10,796 nucleotides of DNA from Oscillospiraceae bacterium (GTDB taxonomy: Bacteria; Bacillota; Clostridia; Oscillospirales; Ruminococcaceae): NCBI GenBank assembly GCA_016302655.1, contig JAEDNF010000031.1:1-10796 (forward strand). The letters run 5' to 3'. Shown here in pieces: positions 1 through 5,899 of the stretch. Numbering within the stretch: position 1 is the stretch's first letter; every line of letters begins with the position of its first letter. Position numbers and translations under genes: made by a program. The notes under the pieces were generated by a model. The model had not been told where the DNA came from, searched no databases, and was given only the letters and a program-made list of their open reading frames with translations.

Positions 1-1
1 T

Positions 2-799
2 AAACGACAGCTTCTTAATGCGTTTAGTATACTTTATATCTACTTTGGAATAAAGGACGGAAGTATAAAGGACTTCTACCCCACTACTTTTATCTTTGGT
101 GCAAAATCTGCCCCGGGATATAAGAGAGCAAAGGCTATTATCAAATATATCAACGAAATAGGAAAACTGATAAACAATGACGAAGAAGTTAATAAGCTGA
201 TAAAGGTAGTCTTTGTTCAGAATTACAATGTTTCTTATGCAGAAAAGCTGGTTACTGCCGCCGATATCTCAGAACAGATTTCAACAGCAGGCACAGAAGC
301 GTCAGGTACGGGAAATATGAAGTTTATGCTTAACGGTACGGTGACTCTCGGCACTTACGACGGCGCAAATGTTGAGATTGTCGAAGAAGCAGGAGAAGAC
401 AACAACTATATCTTCGGTGCAAGGGTTGAAGAATTAGAAGAGATAATGAAAGACTATGACCCCAGAGAGCTGATCGGCAAGAATCCGAAGATAAAGCGTG
501 TGCTTGATACGCTGATCGACGGTACGGTAAGCGATGACGGCTCGGGAGATTTCAGAGAGCTTTATTTTGCACTGACCGACGGTGCAAGCTGGCATGTGCC
601 CGATCATTATTATCTGCTTGGCGACCTTGAATCTTATGTAGAGGCAAAACTCAAAGCAAACTCGGATTATGCAAACCGCAGACTTGACTTTGCAAGAAAG
701 TGCTGGGCTAATATGTGCTTCTCCGGTAAATTCAGCTCTGACAGAACAATAAGCGATTATGCCGAAGATATATGGAAGATTAAGCCCGTACAGCTTTAA
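2..799 (+). CDS. glgP: Glycogen/starch/maltodextrin phosphorylase, C-terminal part (5' end outside the window)
   Basis: This enzyme cleaves alpha-1,4-glucan ends with phosphate, giving glucose 1-phosphate in the cytoplasm. The reading frame is open from base 2 and gives 265 residues. It begins KRQLLN, which fits the conserved EYKRQLLN stretch of GT35 phosphorylases. The PLP-binding signature TAGTEASGTGNMKFMLNG lies at visible residues 95-112, with the Schiff-base lysine at residue 107 (equivalent to Lys680 of rabbit muscle phosphorylase). The GAKSAPGYKRAK segment near residues 33-44 matches the usual GKAAPGYxxAK. About 158 residues follow the PLP lysine, close to the normal family length, so the C terminus is intact. 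The ATG at 317 is internal and is not the start. A hairpin terminator follows the stop. The family is certain; the preferred substrate (glycogen or maltodextrin) cannot be told from this part. Confidence 0.96.
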   Translation, partial: KRQLLNAFSILYIYFGIKDGSIKDFYPTTFIFGAKSAPGYKRAKAIIKYINEIGKLINNDEEVNKLIKVVFVQNYNVSYAEKLVTAADISEQISTAGTEASGTGNMKFMLNGTVTLGTYDGANVEIVEEAGEDNNYIFGARVEELEEIMKDYDPRELIGKNPKIKRVLDTLIDGTVSDDGSGDFRELYFALTDGASWHVPDHYYLLGDLESYVEAKLKANSDYANRRLDFARKCWANMCFSGKFSSDRTISDYAEDIWKIKPVQL

Positions 800-819
800 T
801 GTAAACTGATATAGTAATA

Positions 820-845
820 AACGCCGCAGATTTTCCTGCGGCGTT
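820..845. terminator. Bidirectional intrinsic terminator between convergent genes
   Basis: AACGCCGCAG (820-829) pairs perfectly with CTGCGGCGTT (836-845) around the six-base loop ATTTTC. The hairpin sits 21 bases after the glgP stop and 11 bases before the end of the convergent nucleotidyltransferase gene. The T-rich stretch is short on the + side (TTATTT). On the - side, transcripts continue into TTATTACTA. It probably serves both genes. Confidence 0.85.
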
Positions 846-855
846 ATTTGATCGC

Positions 856-1674
856 TTAATTGTCTATCTCGCTTGCTCCGGTAGTATATCCGTATTTCTC
901 GGCACATACTTTTGCAAGCTCTATAAATAGCTTTTTTGTGCTGTTTAGTGCAAAGCGTAAATCTTCGGCGTCATAACGGGCAAAGCATCCGCTAAGCTCA
1001 TTCGTGATTTTTTCATCAGCCCATTGCTCGAGCATTCTGCCGCAGTGCCAGGTGTCATAATCATTACCGTTTACTGCGTGCTCGTACATCTCAATAATCT
1101 GCAGTAGCTTACCTTTCAGATATCCGTTTATGCACATAATAGCAGTCCACAGTTCTCCCCTGTTGATCTTTTTCTCTGCCCATACGGTATGGAACAGAAA
1201 ATCGTTGACGAGGTTAGCAAATTCAGATTCAAACATTGGAGTGTATGTCTTGTCATCAATTGTATTAATACCTCCGAGATAATCCGAAATACCGCTTCTG
1301 TCAAAGAAAAGCTTATATCCTCTGTTCATGATCTCGTCTACCATATGCAACGAAAGTGCTTTTTTCAAGTTTTCATCGGTCATTATTATCAAATCGGCGT
1401 CAAGCGAGCCTTCAAAAAGTAAGCGCCGTTCTTTTTCCCCTGCAATAGTATCCTCGACAAAGGAGTATATCGGCTTTCCTAATCTGTTTATCCATTCATT
1501 GTCATATAACAGCTTTTCGGGAGTGTCGCAGGAGATCACGATATCGATATCCGAATACTCATCGGCTTTACAAACATCCCTGCATTGCGAACCTATAAGT
1601 ATCACAGACTTTATCTGCTCTTCTTCCTCGCATAAGGAAAGCAACCTTTTTTTAAATTCGCTGTAACGATCCAT
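856..1674 (-). CDS. ANT(6)/AadE-like nucleotidyltransferase (streptomycin adenylyltransferase family)
   Basis: The predicted 272-residue cytoplasmic protein resembles aminoglycoside 6-adenylyltransferases, which transfer AMP from ATP to the 6-hydroxyl of streptomycin. The nucleotidyltransferase signature is visible: IGSQ at residues 27-30, the metal-binding pair in SDIDI (Asp42, Asp44), and a third likely carboxylate in DADLIIM (Asp92 or Asp94). The layout matches AadE, including a middle segment of the YDNEWINRLGKP type and an alpha-helical C-terminal half. The ATG at 1674 is chosen because a perfect AAGGAGGT lies six bases upstream (1681-1688). A longer frame to 1713 would start inside the upstream hairpin. 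It follows metA by 60 bases with a terminator-like hairpin between. It is slightly shorter than classical AadE (about 300 residues), and a resistance phenotype is not shown by sequence. Chromosomal homologues of this family often have unknown substrates. Confidence 0.85.
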   Translation of the reverse strand: MDRYSEFKKRLLSLCEEEEQIKSVILIGSQCRDVCKADEYSDIDIVISCDTPEKLLYDNEWINRLGKPIYSFVEDTIAGEKERRLLFEGSLDADLIIMTDENLKKALSLHMVDEIMNRGYKLFFDRSGISDYLGGINTIDDKTYTPMFESEFANLVNDFLFHTVWAEKKINRGELWTAIMCINGYLKGKLLQIIEMYEHAVNGNDYDTWHCGRMLEQWADEKITNELSGCFARYDAEDLRFALNSTKKLFIELAKVCAEKYGYTTGASEIDN

Positions 1675-1680
1675 AATAAA

Positions 1681-1688
1681 ACCTCCTT
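1681..1688 (-). promoter_or_regulatory. Ribosome binding site that fixes the nucleotidyltransferase start
   Basis: On the minus strand AAGGAGGT lies six bases before the ATG at 1674. It decides in favour of this ATG over the in-frame ATG at 1713, which falls within the hairpin at 1699-1720. Confidence 0.85.
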
Positions 1689-1689
1689 G

Positions 1690-1720
1690 AAAATAAAAGT
1701 CGCAGACATACATCTGCGGC
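1690..1720 (-). terminator. Intrinsic terminator after metA, possibly an attenuator for the next gene
   Basis: On the minus strand an eight-base-pair stem (1699-1706 with 1713-1720, one G-T pair, six-base loop) is followed directly by CTTTTATTTTC. It starts 15 bases after the metA stop, as expected for a terminator. Its T-tract ends only one or two bases before the ribosome binding site of the downstream nucleotidyltransferase gene. Any transcript reaching that gene from metA must therefore read through it. Confidence 0.75.
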
Positions 1721-1734
1721 TTAACTTAATTAAA

Positions 1735-2664
1735 TCAGTATTGGAGCGGCTCAAGCTTGGTAAGATCATACGGCGTTTCCTGATAAACGCAGAAATTGAG
1801 CCAGTTCGAATACATAAGACTCGCATGACCTCTCCATGTAAAATTGGGAGTTAGTTTCGGATTATTATCAGGGAAATAGTTATACGGCATATCAATAGGC
1901 AGTCCCTTTTCAACATCACGCATATACTCGTCCTTAAGTGTGTTTCTGTCATACTCTGCGTGACCTGTTATAAATATCTGCCTGTTTGTGCGGTCGGCAA
2001 TAATATATGCGCCTGCTATATCCGAATATGCAAGTAAAGCAAGGTTCGGGTTAGTTTCTATATCTTCCATTCTCACACCGGTATAGCGTGAATGAGGAAC
2101 CATAAACACATCGTCAAATCCCTTTAAAAGCGGATGATTTATAGCATTTATCTTATGAGGGAAAATGCCGAACATCTTTTTATCAAGGACATATTTCTGG
2201 ATACCGTAGTGATAATAAAGACCTGCAAAAGCCGCCCAGCATATATGAACCGTACTGAAAGCGTGAGATTTGCTCCATTCCATAATGTCACAAAGCTCTT
2301 TCCAGTAGTGAACAGAAGAAAAGTCAAGCAGCTCGACAGGAGCGCCGGTTATGATCAGAGCGTCAAAATACTGATCTTTGATTTCGTTGAAAGTAGTGTA
2401 GAAATTGATAAGATGCTCCTGGGAGATATTCTTCGGGTTATGTGTCTCAGTCTTTATAAGAGTGATATCTACCTGAAGCGGAGTGTTACTGAGCAGCCTT
2501 AACAGCTGTGTTTCGGTAACTATCTTGGTAGGCATAAGATTTACAATAGCGACCTTAAGCGGTCTTATATCCTGACGAGACGCCTTCTCATCGGACATAA
2601 CGAAAATATTCTCATTTACAAGCGTACTGAACGCAGGCAAATTATTCGGGATATTTATAGGCAT
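1735..2664 (-). CDS. metA: MetA-family homoserine O-acyltransferase, predicted to use acetyl-CoA
   Basis: This cytoplasmic enzyme activates the hydroxyl of L-homoserine with an acyl group from CoA, the first dedicated step to methionine. The 309-residue product has full family length and colinear E. coli-like numbering. The nucleophile is Cys142 in [16 protein letters not shown], and His235 and Glu237 lie in ITGHAEYD. Lys47 is present in NLMPTK. Residue 111, in TGAPVELL, is Glu. In this family Gly111 goes with succinyl-CoA (E. coli) and Glu111 with acetyl-CoA (Bacillus cereus, Thermotoga), so the product is predicted to be O-acetyl-L-homoserine. Automatic annotation would probably call it a succinyltransferase. 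AAAGAGGA lies about ten bases upstream of the ATG, and a near-consensus promoter lies at 2700-2728. The leader is too short for a SAM riboswitch. Family certain, acyl donor inferred. Confidence 0.95.
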   Translation of the reverse strand: MPINIPNNLPAFSTLVNENIFVMSDEKASRQDIRPLKVAIVNLMPTKIVTETQLLRLLSNTPLQVDITLIKTETHNPKNISQEHLINFYTTFNEIKDQYFDALIITGAPVELLDFSSVHYWKELCDIMEWSKSHAFSTVHICWAAFAGLYYHYGIQKYVLDKKMFGIFPHKINAINHPLLKGFDDVFMVPHSRYTGVRMEDIETNPNLALLAYSDIAGAYIIADRTNRQIFITGHAEYDRNTLKDEYMRDVEKGLPIDMPYNYFPDNNPKLTPNFTWRGHASLMYSNWLNFCVYQETPYDLTKLEPLQY

Positions 2665-2699
2665 TATCAGTCATCCTCTTTATTGTGTCATAATATTTA

Positions 2700-2728
2700 A
2701 TTATAACACAAAGATTACTTAAATGCAA
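2700..2728 (-). promoter_or_regulatory. Housekeeping sigma-factor promoter for metA
   Basis: On the minus strand TTGCAT (2723-2728) and TATAAT (2700-2705) are separated by exactly 17 bases. The -10 box lies 35 bases upstream of the metA ATG, so the leader would be only about 25-30 bases. The -35 box begins 24 bases after the stop of the upstream HAD gene, making metA its own transcription unit. Confidence 0.8.
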
Positions 2729-2752
2729 GCGCAAATGACACTGTTCGACCAA

Positions 2753-3409
2753 TTAGCGCTTCAATTTTTCAATCACATTAATAATTCCGGATAAATCGGC
2801 GCAGGAAGCGTATGCTTTTTCGGTTGTTTCTTTCGGAACATCGACAATATCCTTAATGTAAACAGTTCTTATTCCCGAAGAAATGCCTGCTTTTATTCCG
2901 TTATTGCTGTCTTCGACAACAAGACATTCTTCTTTAGGAAAACCGGTCAGCTTGGCTGCTTTCAGAAATATCTCGGGATCGGGTTTACCTTTTGTAATCT
3001 CATCACCGCCTACAATTCCGTCAAAATGCGAAATTATACCTGAAGCGGTAAGATTCTCAACAGCGCTGTCGTGATAGGTAGAAGTAGCGACATACATACC
3101 GATTCCTTCGGATTTAAGATAATCTGACAGCTCGAAGAACCCTTTTTTAACATCGATAGCGTTATTTCGTTTATAATCTGCGAAAAACTCTTTTCCGCAC
3201 TTCCAGTATTCTTCAAACGGAAAATCATCGCCGAATTTATCAAGAAACAGCTTGACCATAGAATTGTAATTCAGCCCGATAGAAGCTATAGGCAGCGTCA
3301 AATCCATATCAAGATGGAATTTATCAATTACATACTGCCAGGCAAGAAGCCCGACCTTCTCGCTGTCAAGCAATGTACCGTCCATATCGAATATTACTGC
3401 TTTTATCAT
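2753..3409 (-). CDS. HAD-superfamily hydrolase (subfamily IA; phosphatase or beta-phosphoglucomutase-like)
   Basis: This 218-residue cytoplasmic protein has all four HAD motifs. Motif I is DMDGT with nucleophile Asp8 and acid/base Asp10. Motif II is VATST with Thr109. The motif III lysine is Lys142 in KGKPDPE. Motif IV is VVEDSNNG with Glu166 and Asp167. A helical cap domain lies between motif I and motif II (about residues 15-85). The start at 3409 is chosen because its ATG overlaps the TGA of the upstream amylase gene (ATGA), which suggests translational coupling. An in-frame ATG at 3436 would lie inside the amylase gene and give an odd N terminus. Neighbouring GH13 and phosphorylase genes make a sugar-phosphate substrate attractive, including beta-glucose 1-phosphate. 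The family is too broad to assign the reaction, and I cannot separate a mutase from a phosphatase here. Confidence 0.9.
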   Translation of the reverse strand: MIKAVIFDMDGTLLDSEKVGLLAWQYVIDKFHLDMDLTLPIASIGLNYNSMVKLFLDKFGDDFPFEEYWKCGKEFFADYKRNNAIDVKKGFFELSDYLKSEGIGMYVATSTYHDSAVENLTASGIISHFDGIVGGDEITKGKPDPEIFLKAAKLTGFPKEECLVVEDSNNGIKAGISSGIRTVYIKDIVDVPKETTEKAYASCADLSGIINVIEKLKR

Positions 3410-4725
3410 TTGTTTACCGCTACTATTGCACTGCATCCTTCAAGATGTACACTTTGAGACAAATCTATCTTATTACCGGTAAGAACATCGGTAAATTCTC
3501 CGCTGATACCGGGATTAAAGTCAAACGGTGCGTCATCAATATTCAGAAGCGTCACTACTGTTTCACCATCACCGTCACGCCTGAACGAGAATTGTCTGTT
3601 TGTCAGCTGTAGAGGCGTATAGTTACCGCAGGAAAGTGCCGGAGAAGATGCTCTTAATTTGCAAAGTGCTGATATCTCGCCTGTAAGATCGCATATTCCT
3701 ACGCTTCTGAACTTATCTTCATTATATTCAACTCTCAGCGCATCATCACCGTGATGCTTGTCGCCCTCAATGCCGAATTCGCTTCCGTAGTATACTCCGG
3801 GGATACCGGGCATAGTGAACAGTAAGGGATATATCACAGGAAGAAGACGCTTATTATTCAGCATTGTGGCAATTCTTGAAACATCGTGGTTATCAACAAA
3901 AGTATACAGAAGTTTGCCTGTATAAAGACACCACTGCTCTTTTCCGAATTGTCTGTTCAGCGAATGAGCTATTTCGAACATATTTAAATCGTTGAAGCTG
4001 GAAAATAAGCCTTTGTAGCATTCATAATTTGTTACGCTGTCAAGCATCTCGGGATTCATCCAGCGGTTGTAGTCACCGTGAAGCGTTTCTCCCATCAGCC
4101 AGAAATCATTCTTAAGCCACTTGCAGTGTCCGTGAAGTTCCTTCAGGAAATTAAGATCAAGACAGTAAGCAACATCAAGACGAAGTCCGTCAATGTCAAA
4201 TTCGTTCACCCAGCCGGTTATCACCTGCTTTAAATATTCCTTGACTGCGGGGTTATACAGATTCAGCTTTACAAGCTCGTAATGGCCTTCCCAGCCCTCA
4301 TACCAAAATCCGTCATTATAGCAGGAATTGCCGTCGTTTATATGGAACCAATCACGGAATTGATTATTGCCGTTTCTTACTTCTTTGAACTTTGTGAAAT
4401 CTCTTCCTACATGATTGAAAACACCGTCAAGTATAACTTTTATGCCGTTTTCGTGGAGCTTTTTGCAAAGTGCTGCAAAATCTTCATTAGTACCGAGCCT
4501 GCTGTCGATCTTTGTATAATCAACCGTATCATACCCGTGTGAAACAGACTGAAATACAGGACCGAAATAAATAGCGTTGAAACCCATCCCTTTTATATGT
4601 GGAATAGCGTCCTCTATCTTTTTTAATCTGTTTTCGGTATTCTCGGAATAATCATTATTCTTTGGACATCCGCAAAATCCGAGCGGATATATGTGATATA
4701 CCGCATATTTTGAAAAATCGTTCAT
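3406..4725 (-). CDS. GH13 alpha-amylase-family glycoside hydrolase, cytoplasmic
   Basis: This is a predicted 439-residue (beta/alpha)8-barrel enzyme acting on alpha-glucosidic bonds. GH13 region I is DGVFNHV (residues 100-106). Region II is GLRLDVA with nucleophile Asp184. Region III is MGETLHG with acid/base Glu213. Region IV is FVDNHD with transition-state stabiliser Asp281. The N terminus (YHIYPLGFCGCP) enters directly into the barrel, and a short beta domain follows after residue 350. There is no signal peptide or carbohydrate-binding module, so it should act inside the cell on imported maltodextrins or glycogen. The ATG at 4725 is preferred because GGGAG lies about eight bases upstream and homologous sequence begins there. 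A longer frame to 4794 runs back into the preceding gene. It lies 25 bases after the DRTGG gene and overlaps the HAD gene by four bases. Exact specificity is undetermined. Confidence 0.93.
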   Translation of the reverse strand: MNDFSKYAVYHIYPLGFCGCPKNNDYSENTENRLKKIEDAIPHIKGMGFNAIYFGPVFQSVSHGYDTVDYTKIDSRLGTNEDFAALCKKLHENGIKVILDGVFNHVGRDFTKFKEVRNGNNQFRDWFHINDGNSCYNDGFWYEGWEGHYELVKLNLYNPAVKEYLKQVITGWVNEFDIDGLRLDVAYCLDLNFLKELHGHCKWLKNDFWLMGETLHGDYNRWMNPEMLDSVTNYECYKGLFSSFNDLNMFEIAHSLNRQFGKEQWCLYTGKLLYTFVDNHDVSRIATMLNNKRLLPVIYPLLFTMPGIPGVYYGSEFGIEGDKHHGDDALRVEYNEDKFRSVGICDLTGEISALCKLRASSPALSCGNYTPLQLTNRQFSFRRDGDGETVVTLLNIDDAPFDFNPGISGEFTDVLTGNKIDLSQSVHLEGCSAIVAVNK

Positions 4726-4750
4726 TTCTTTTCTCCCGTACAATTGTAAA

Positions 4751-5089
4751 TCAATTTGCATCAATTGCATTTGACAGCTTAAGAGCCGCTTCAAAAACAG
4801 GCATATCTGTACAAAGTACAGTTACGCCGTGTTCAACAGCCTTTTTAAAAGCAAATTCGTCAAGTCTTACACCCTCGCAAAGAATAATGCAGGAACAGTC
4901 GCTGTGTACCGCAACGGCTATTGTATTGGCATTTCCGATAACTGTAAACCAGGCACATCCGACACTTGCTTTTACCATCGCCATACTAAGCAAATCGCAA
5001 GAATATGGCTTTGTAATCGTGCGCTCGGTATCCCGACCGACATTAATCACAGAAAACATATTACTGTCAATAATTTGCTTTACTATCAC
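4751..5089 (-). CDS. DRTGG-domain protein, of the kind found with [FeFe] hydrogenase genes
   Basis: This small soluble protein (112 residues) consists of one DRTGG domain, a fold also seen beside CBS domains and related to the N-terminal domain of HPr kinase/phosphorylase. Recognisable parts are VKQIIDSNMFSVINVG at the start, a YSCDLLSMAMVKAS segment near residues 35-48, the hydrophobic strand NTIAVAV, IILCEG, and VTVLCTDMPVFEAALKL near the end. The GTG at 5089 is chosen: GGAG lies eight bases upstream and the protein then begins (M)IVKQIID, as homologues do. The in-frame ATG at 5107 has no ribosome binding site. The gene heads the amylase-HAD unit, yet shares its control region with the divergent hydrogenase operon, where such proteins usually occur. 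There is no enzymatic motif. It is probably a ligand- or partner-binding regulator, but its role is unknown. Confidence 0.8.
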   Translation of the reverse strand: MIVKQIIDSNMFSVINVGRDTERTITKPYSCDLLSMAMVKASVGCAWFTVIGNANTIAVAVHSDCSCIILCEGVRLDEFAFKKAVEHGVTVLCTDMPVFEAALKLSNAIDAN

Positions 5090-5097
5090 GCTATCAG

Positions 5098-5101
5098 CTC
5101 C
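5098..5101 (-). promoter_or_regulatory. Ribosome binding site deciding a GTG start for the DRTGG gene
   Basis: On the minus strand GGAG lies eight bases before the GTG at 5089. It falls inside the short stretch that follows the alternative ATG at 5107, which itself lacks a purine-rich site. This supports initiation at the GTG. Confidence 0.65.
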
Positions 5102-5152
5102 GTTCATACAGAATATTCAAGAGTATATGCAATTAGCGCAAACTTTCTAATA

Positions 5153-5181
5153 ATTATAACACAACTCAAGCTTTATGTAAA
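5153..5181 (-). promoter_or_regulatory. Housekeeping sigma-factor promoter for the DRTGG-amylase-HAD unit
   Basis: On the minus strand TTTACA (5176-5181) and TATAAT (5153-5158) are separated by exactly 17 bases. The -10 box lies 63 bases upstream of the chosen GTG start. No other good promoter is visible between the three genes, so they are probably one transcript. Confidence 0.8.
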
Positions 5182-5183
5182 GC
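5170..5183. repeat. 14-base inverted repeat overlapping the -35 box of the DRTGG promoter
   Basis: GCTTTA and TAAAGC flank a two-base centre (5170-5183). The dyad covers the whole -35 hexamer, where a bound protein would block sigma contact. Part of it, TTATGTAAA (5173-5181), recurs exactly at 5201-5209, which is 28 bases away. It is a candidate operator; the regulator is unknown. Confidence 0.5.
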
Positions 5184-5216
5184 ATAAAAATAAAGCGTAA
5201 TTATGTAAAATAGACT

Positions 5217-5265
5217 CGATTTTCATACGATTTTCGTCATTTTATACCGATATTGCAATACCGAT
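5217..5265. repeat. Cluster of short direct repeats with a central palindrome
   Basis: CGATTTTC occurs at 5217-5224 and 5228-5235, eleven bases apart (one helical turn). ATACCGAT occurs at 5244-5251 and 5258-5265, flanking the perfect palindrome TATTGCAATA (5251-5260). All four copies contain CGAT. The cluster lies 71-127 bases upstream of the hydrogenase -10 box, a typical activator position, and also upstream of the divergent promoter. Confidence 0.5.
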
Positions 5266-5335
5266 TAGTGCACATTTAACAAAGCAGAGCGCAAAATTTG
5301 GTTACTAATATCCAATGTAATCTGCCTTAAAAATA

Positions 5336-5344
5336 TGGTATAAT
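5336..5344 (+). promoter_or_regulatory. Extended -10 promoter for the hydrogenase operon
   Basis: TGGTATAAT (5336-5344) combines a perfect -10 box with the TGn extension. At 17-base spacing the -35 position reads TGTAAT (5316-5321), a poor match. That fits dependence on the extended -10 element or on an activator. The -10 box lies 54 bases before the hndA ATG. Confidence 0.75.
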
Positions 5345-5385
5345 TAAATATCCCGTGAAATACAACGAATTGCGGGTTAAATCCA

Positions 5386-5391
5386 AGGAGG
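5386..5391 (+). promoter_or_regulatory. Strong ribosome binding site of hndA
   Basis: AGGAGG lies seven bases before the ATG at 5399 and fixes the start of the first hydrogenase gene. Confidence 0.9.
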
Positions 5392-5398
5392 TTATATA

Positions 5399-5899
5399 AT
5401 GGGTTCCAAAGAAAAAACAACAGTACCGTTCAACGGAACGCCCGAGCAGGAAAAAGCTCTGCGTGAAATGATCGGTCAGCACAAGGGCCAGCAGGGCGCA
5501 CTTATGCCTGTGCTTCAGCAGGCTCAGGAGATTTACGGCTATCTTCCTATAGAAGTACAGACAATAATAGCCGAAGAAATGGACATTCCGCTTGAAAAGG
5601 TTTACGGCGTTTCCACTTTCTACTCGCAATTCTCTCTTTATCCCAAGGGTAAGTACAGAATATCAGTATGTCTCGGTACTGCCTGCTATGTTAAGGGCTC
5701 GGGTGATATATTCGCCAAGCTCTCAGAAAAACTCGGAATTTCCGATGGTAAATGCACACAGGACGGTGTCTTCTCACTTGACGCATGCCGTTGCATAGGC
5801 GCTTGCGGACTTGCACCCGTAATGACGGTTAATGATGATGTTTACGGAAAACTGACCGTTGATCAGATCGACGGTATTCTTGCTAAATATGCCGAATAA
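5399..5899 (+). CDS. hndA: NAD(P)-linked [FeFe] hydrogenase, NuoE-like [2Fe-2S] subunit
   Basis: This 166-residue cytoplasmic subunit is homologous to NuoE of complex I and to HydC/HndA of multimeric [FeFe] hydrogenases. It relays electrons next to the flavoprotein subunit. An N-terminal helical part (about residues 15-80, with LQQAQEIYGYLP and VYGVSTFYSQF) precedes a thioredoxin-like domain. Its cluster ligands are Cys91 and Cys96 (CLGTAC) and Cys132 and Cys136 (CIGAC), followed by the usual GLAP. An extra Cys130 is not part of the standard set. Length is normal for the family. The start is set by AGGAGG seven bases upstream. The stop TAA overlaps the ATG of the next gene by one base (TAATG), which implies coupled translation. 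As first gene of a five-gene operon it is directly behind the extended -10 promoter. Confidence 0.95.
   Translation: MGSKEKTTVPFNGTPEQEKALREMIGQHKGQQGALMPVLQQAQEIYGYLPIEVQTIIAEEMDIPLEKVYGVSTFYSQFSLYPKGKYRISVCLGTACYVKGSGDIFAKLSEKLGISDGKCTQDGVFSLDACRCIGACGLAPVMTVNDDVYGKLTVDQIDGILAKYAE

Larger units (their letters stand above)
5090..5398. promoter_or_regulatory. Divergent control region between the DRTGG-amylase unit and the hydrogenase operon
   Basis: These 309 bases encode no convincing protein. They carry a minus-strand promoter (5153-5181) for the DRTGG gene, a palindrome on its -35 box (5170-5183), a cluster of CGAT-containing direct repeats around the palindrome TATTGCAATA (5217-5265), one perfect half of a Rex-like site (5276-5282), an extended -10 promoter for the hydrogenase operon (5336-5344), and a leader of roughly 48 bases with a weak hairpin (CCCG 5352-5355 with CGGG 5373-5376). 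No known riboswitch class is recognisable. Confidence 0.75.

Noticed and set aside
434..907. Minus-strand open frame of 157 codons across the glgP end
   Set aside because: It overlaps the conserved glgP sequence, the terminator hairpin and the end of the nucleotidyltransferase gene, and its product is not protein-like.
2727..2761. Inverted repeat AAGCGC...GCGCTT after the HAD gene as a terminator
   Set aside because: Only six base pairs, then a mismatch and a large loop, with no T-tract following on the minus strand. It also overlaps the HAD stop codon and the metA -35 box.
5107..5109. ATG at 5107 as start of the DRTGG gene
   Set aside because: No ribosome binding site precedes it, while the GTG at 5089 has GGAG at eight bases and gives the usual N terminus.
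4829..5200. Plus-strand open frame of 123 codons opposite the DRTGG gene and its promoter
   Set aside because: It runs antisense through the conserved DRTGG sequence and its promoter elements, and its product has no recognisable feature.
5351..5377. Leader hairpin CCCG/CGGG of hndA as a riboswitch or attenuator
   Set aside because: The stem has about seven pairs including two G-T pairs, with no T-tract and no known riboswitch core. It is more likely incidental.
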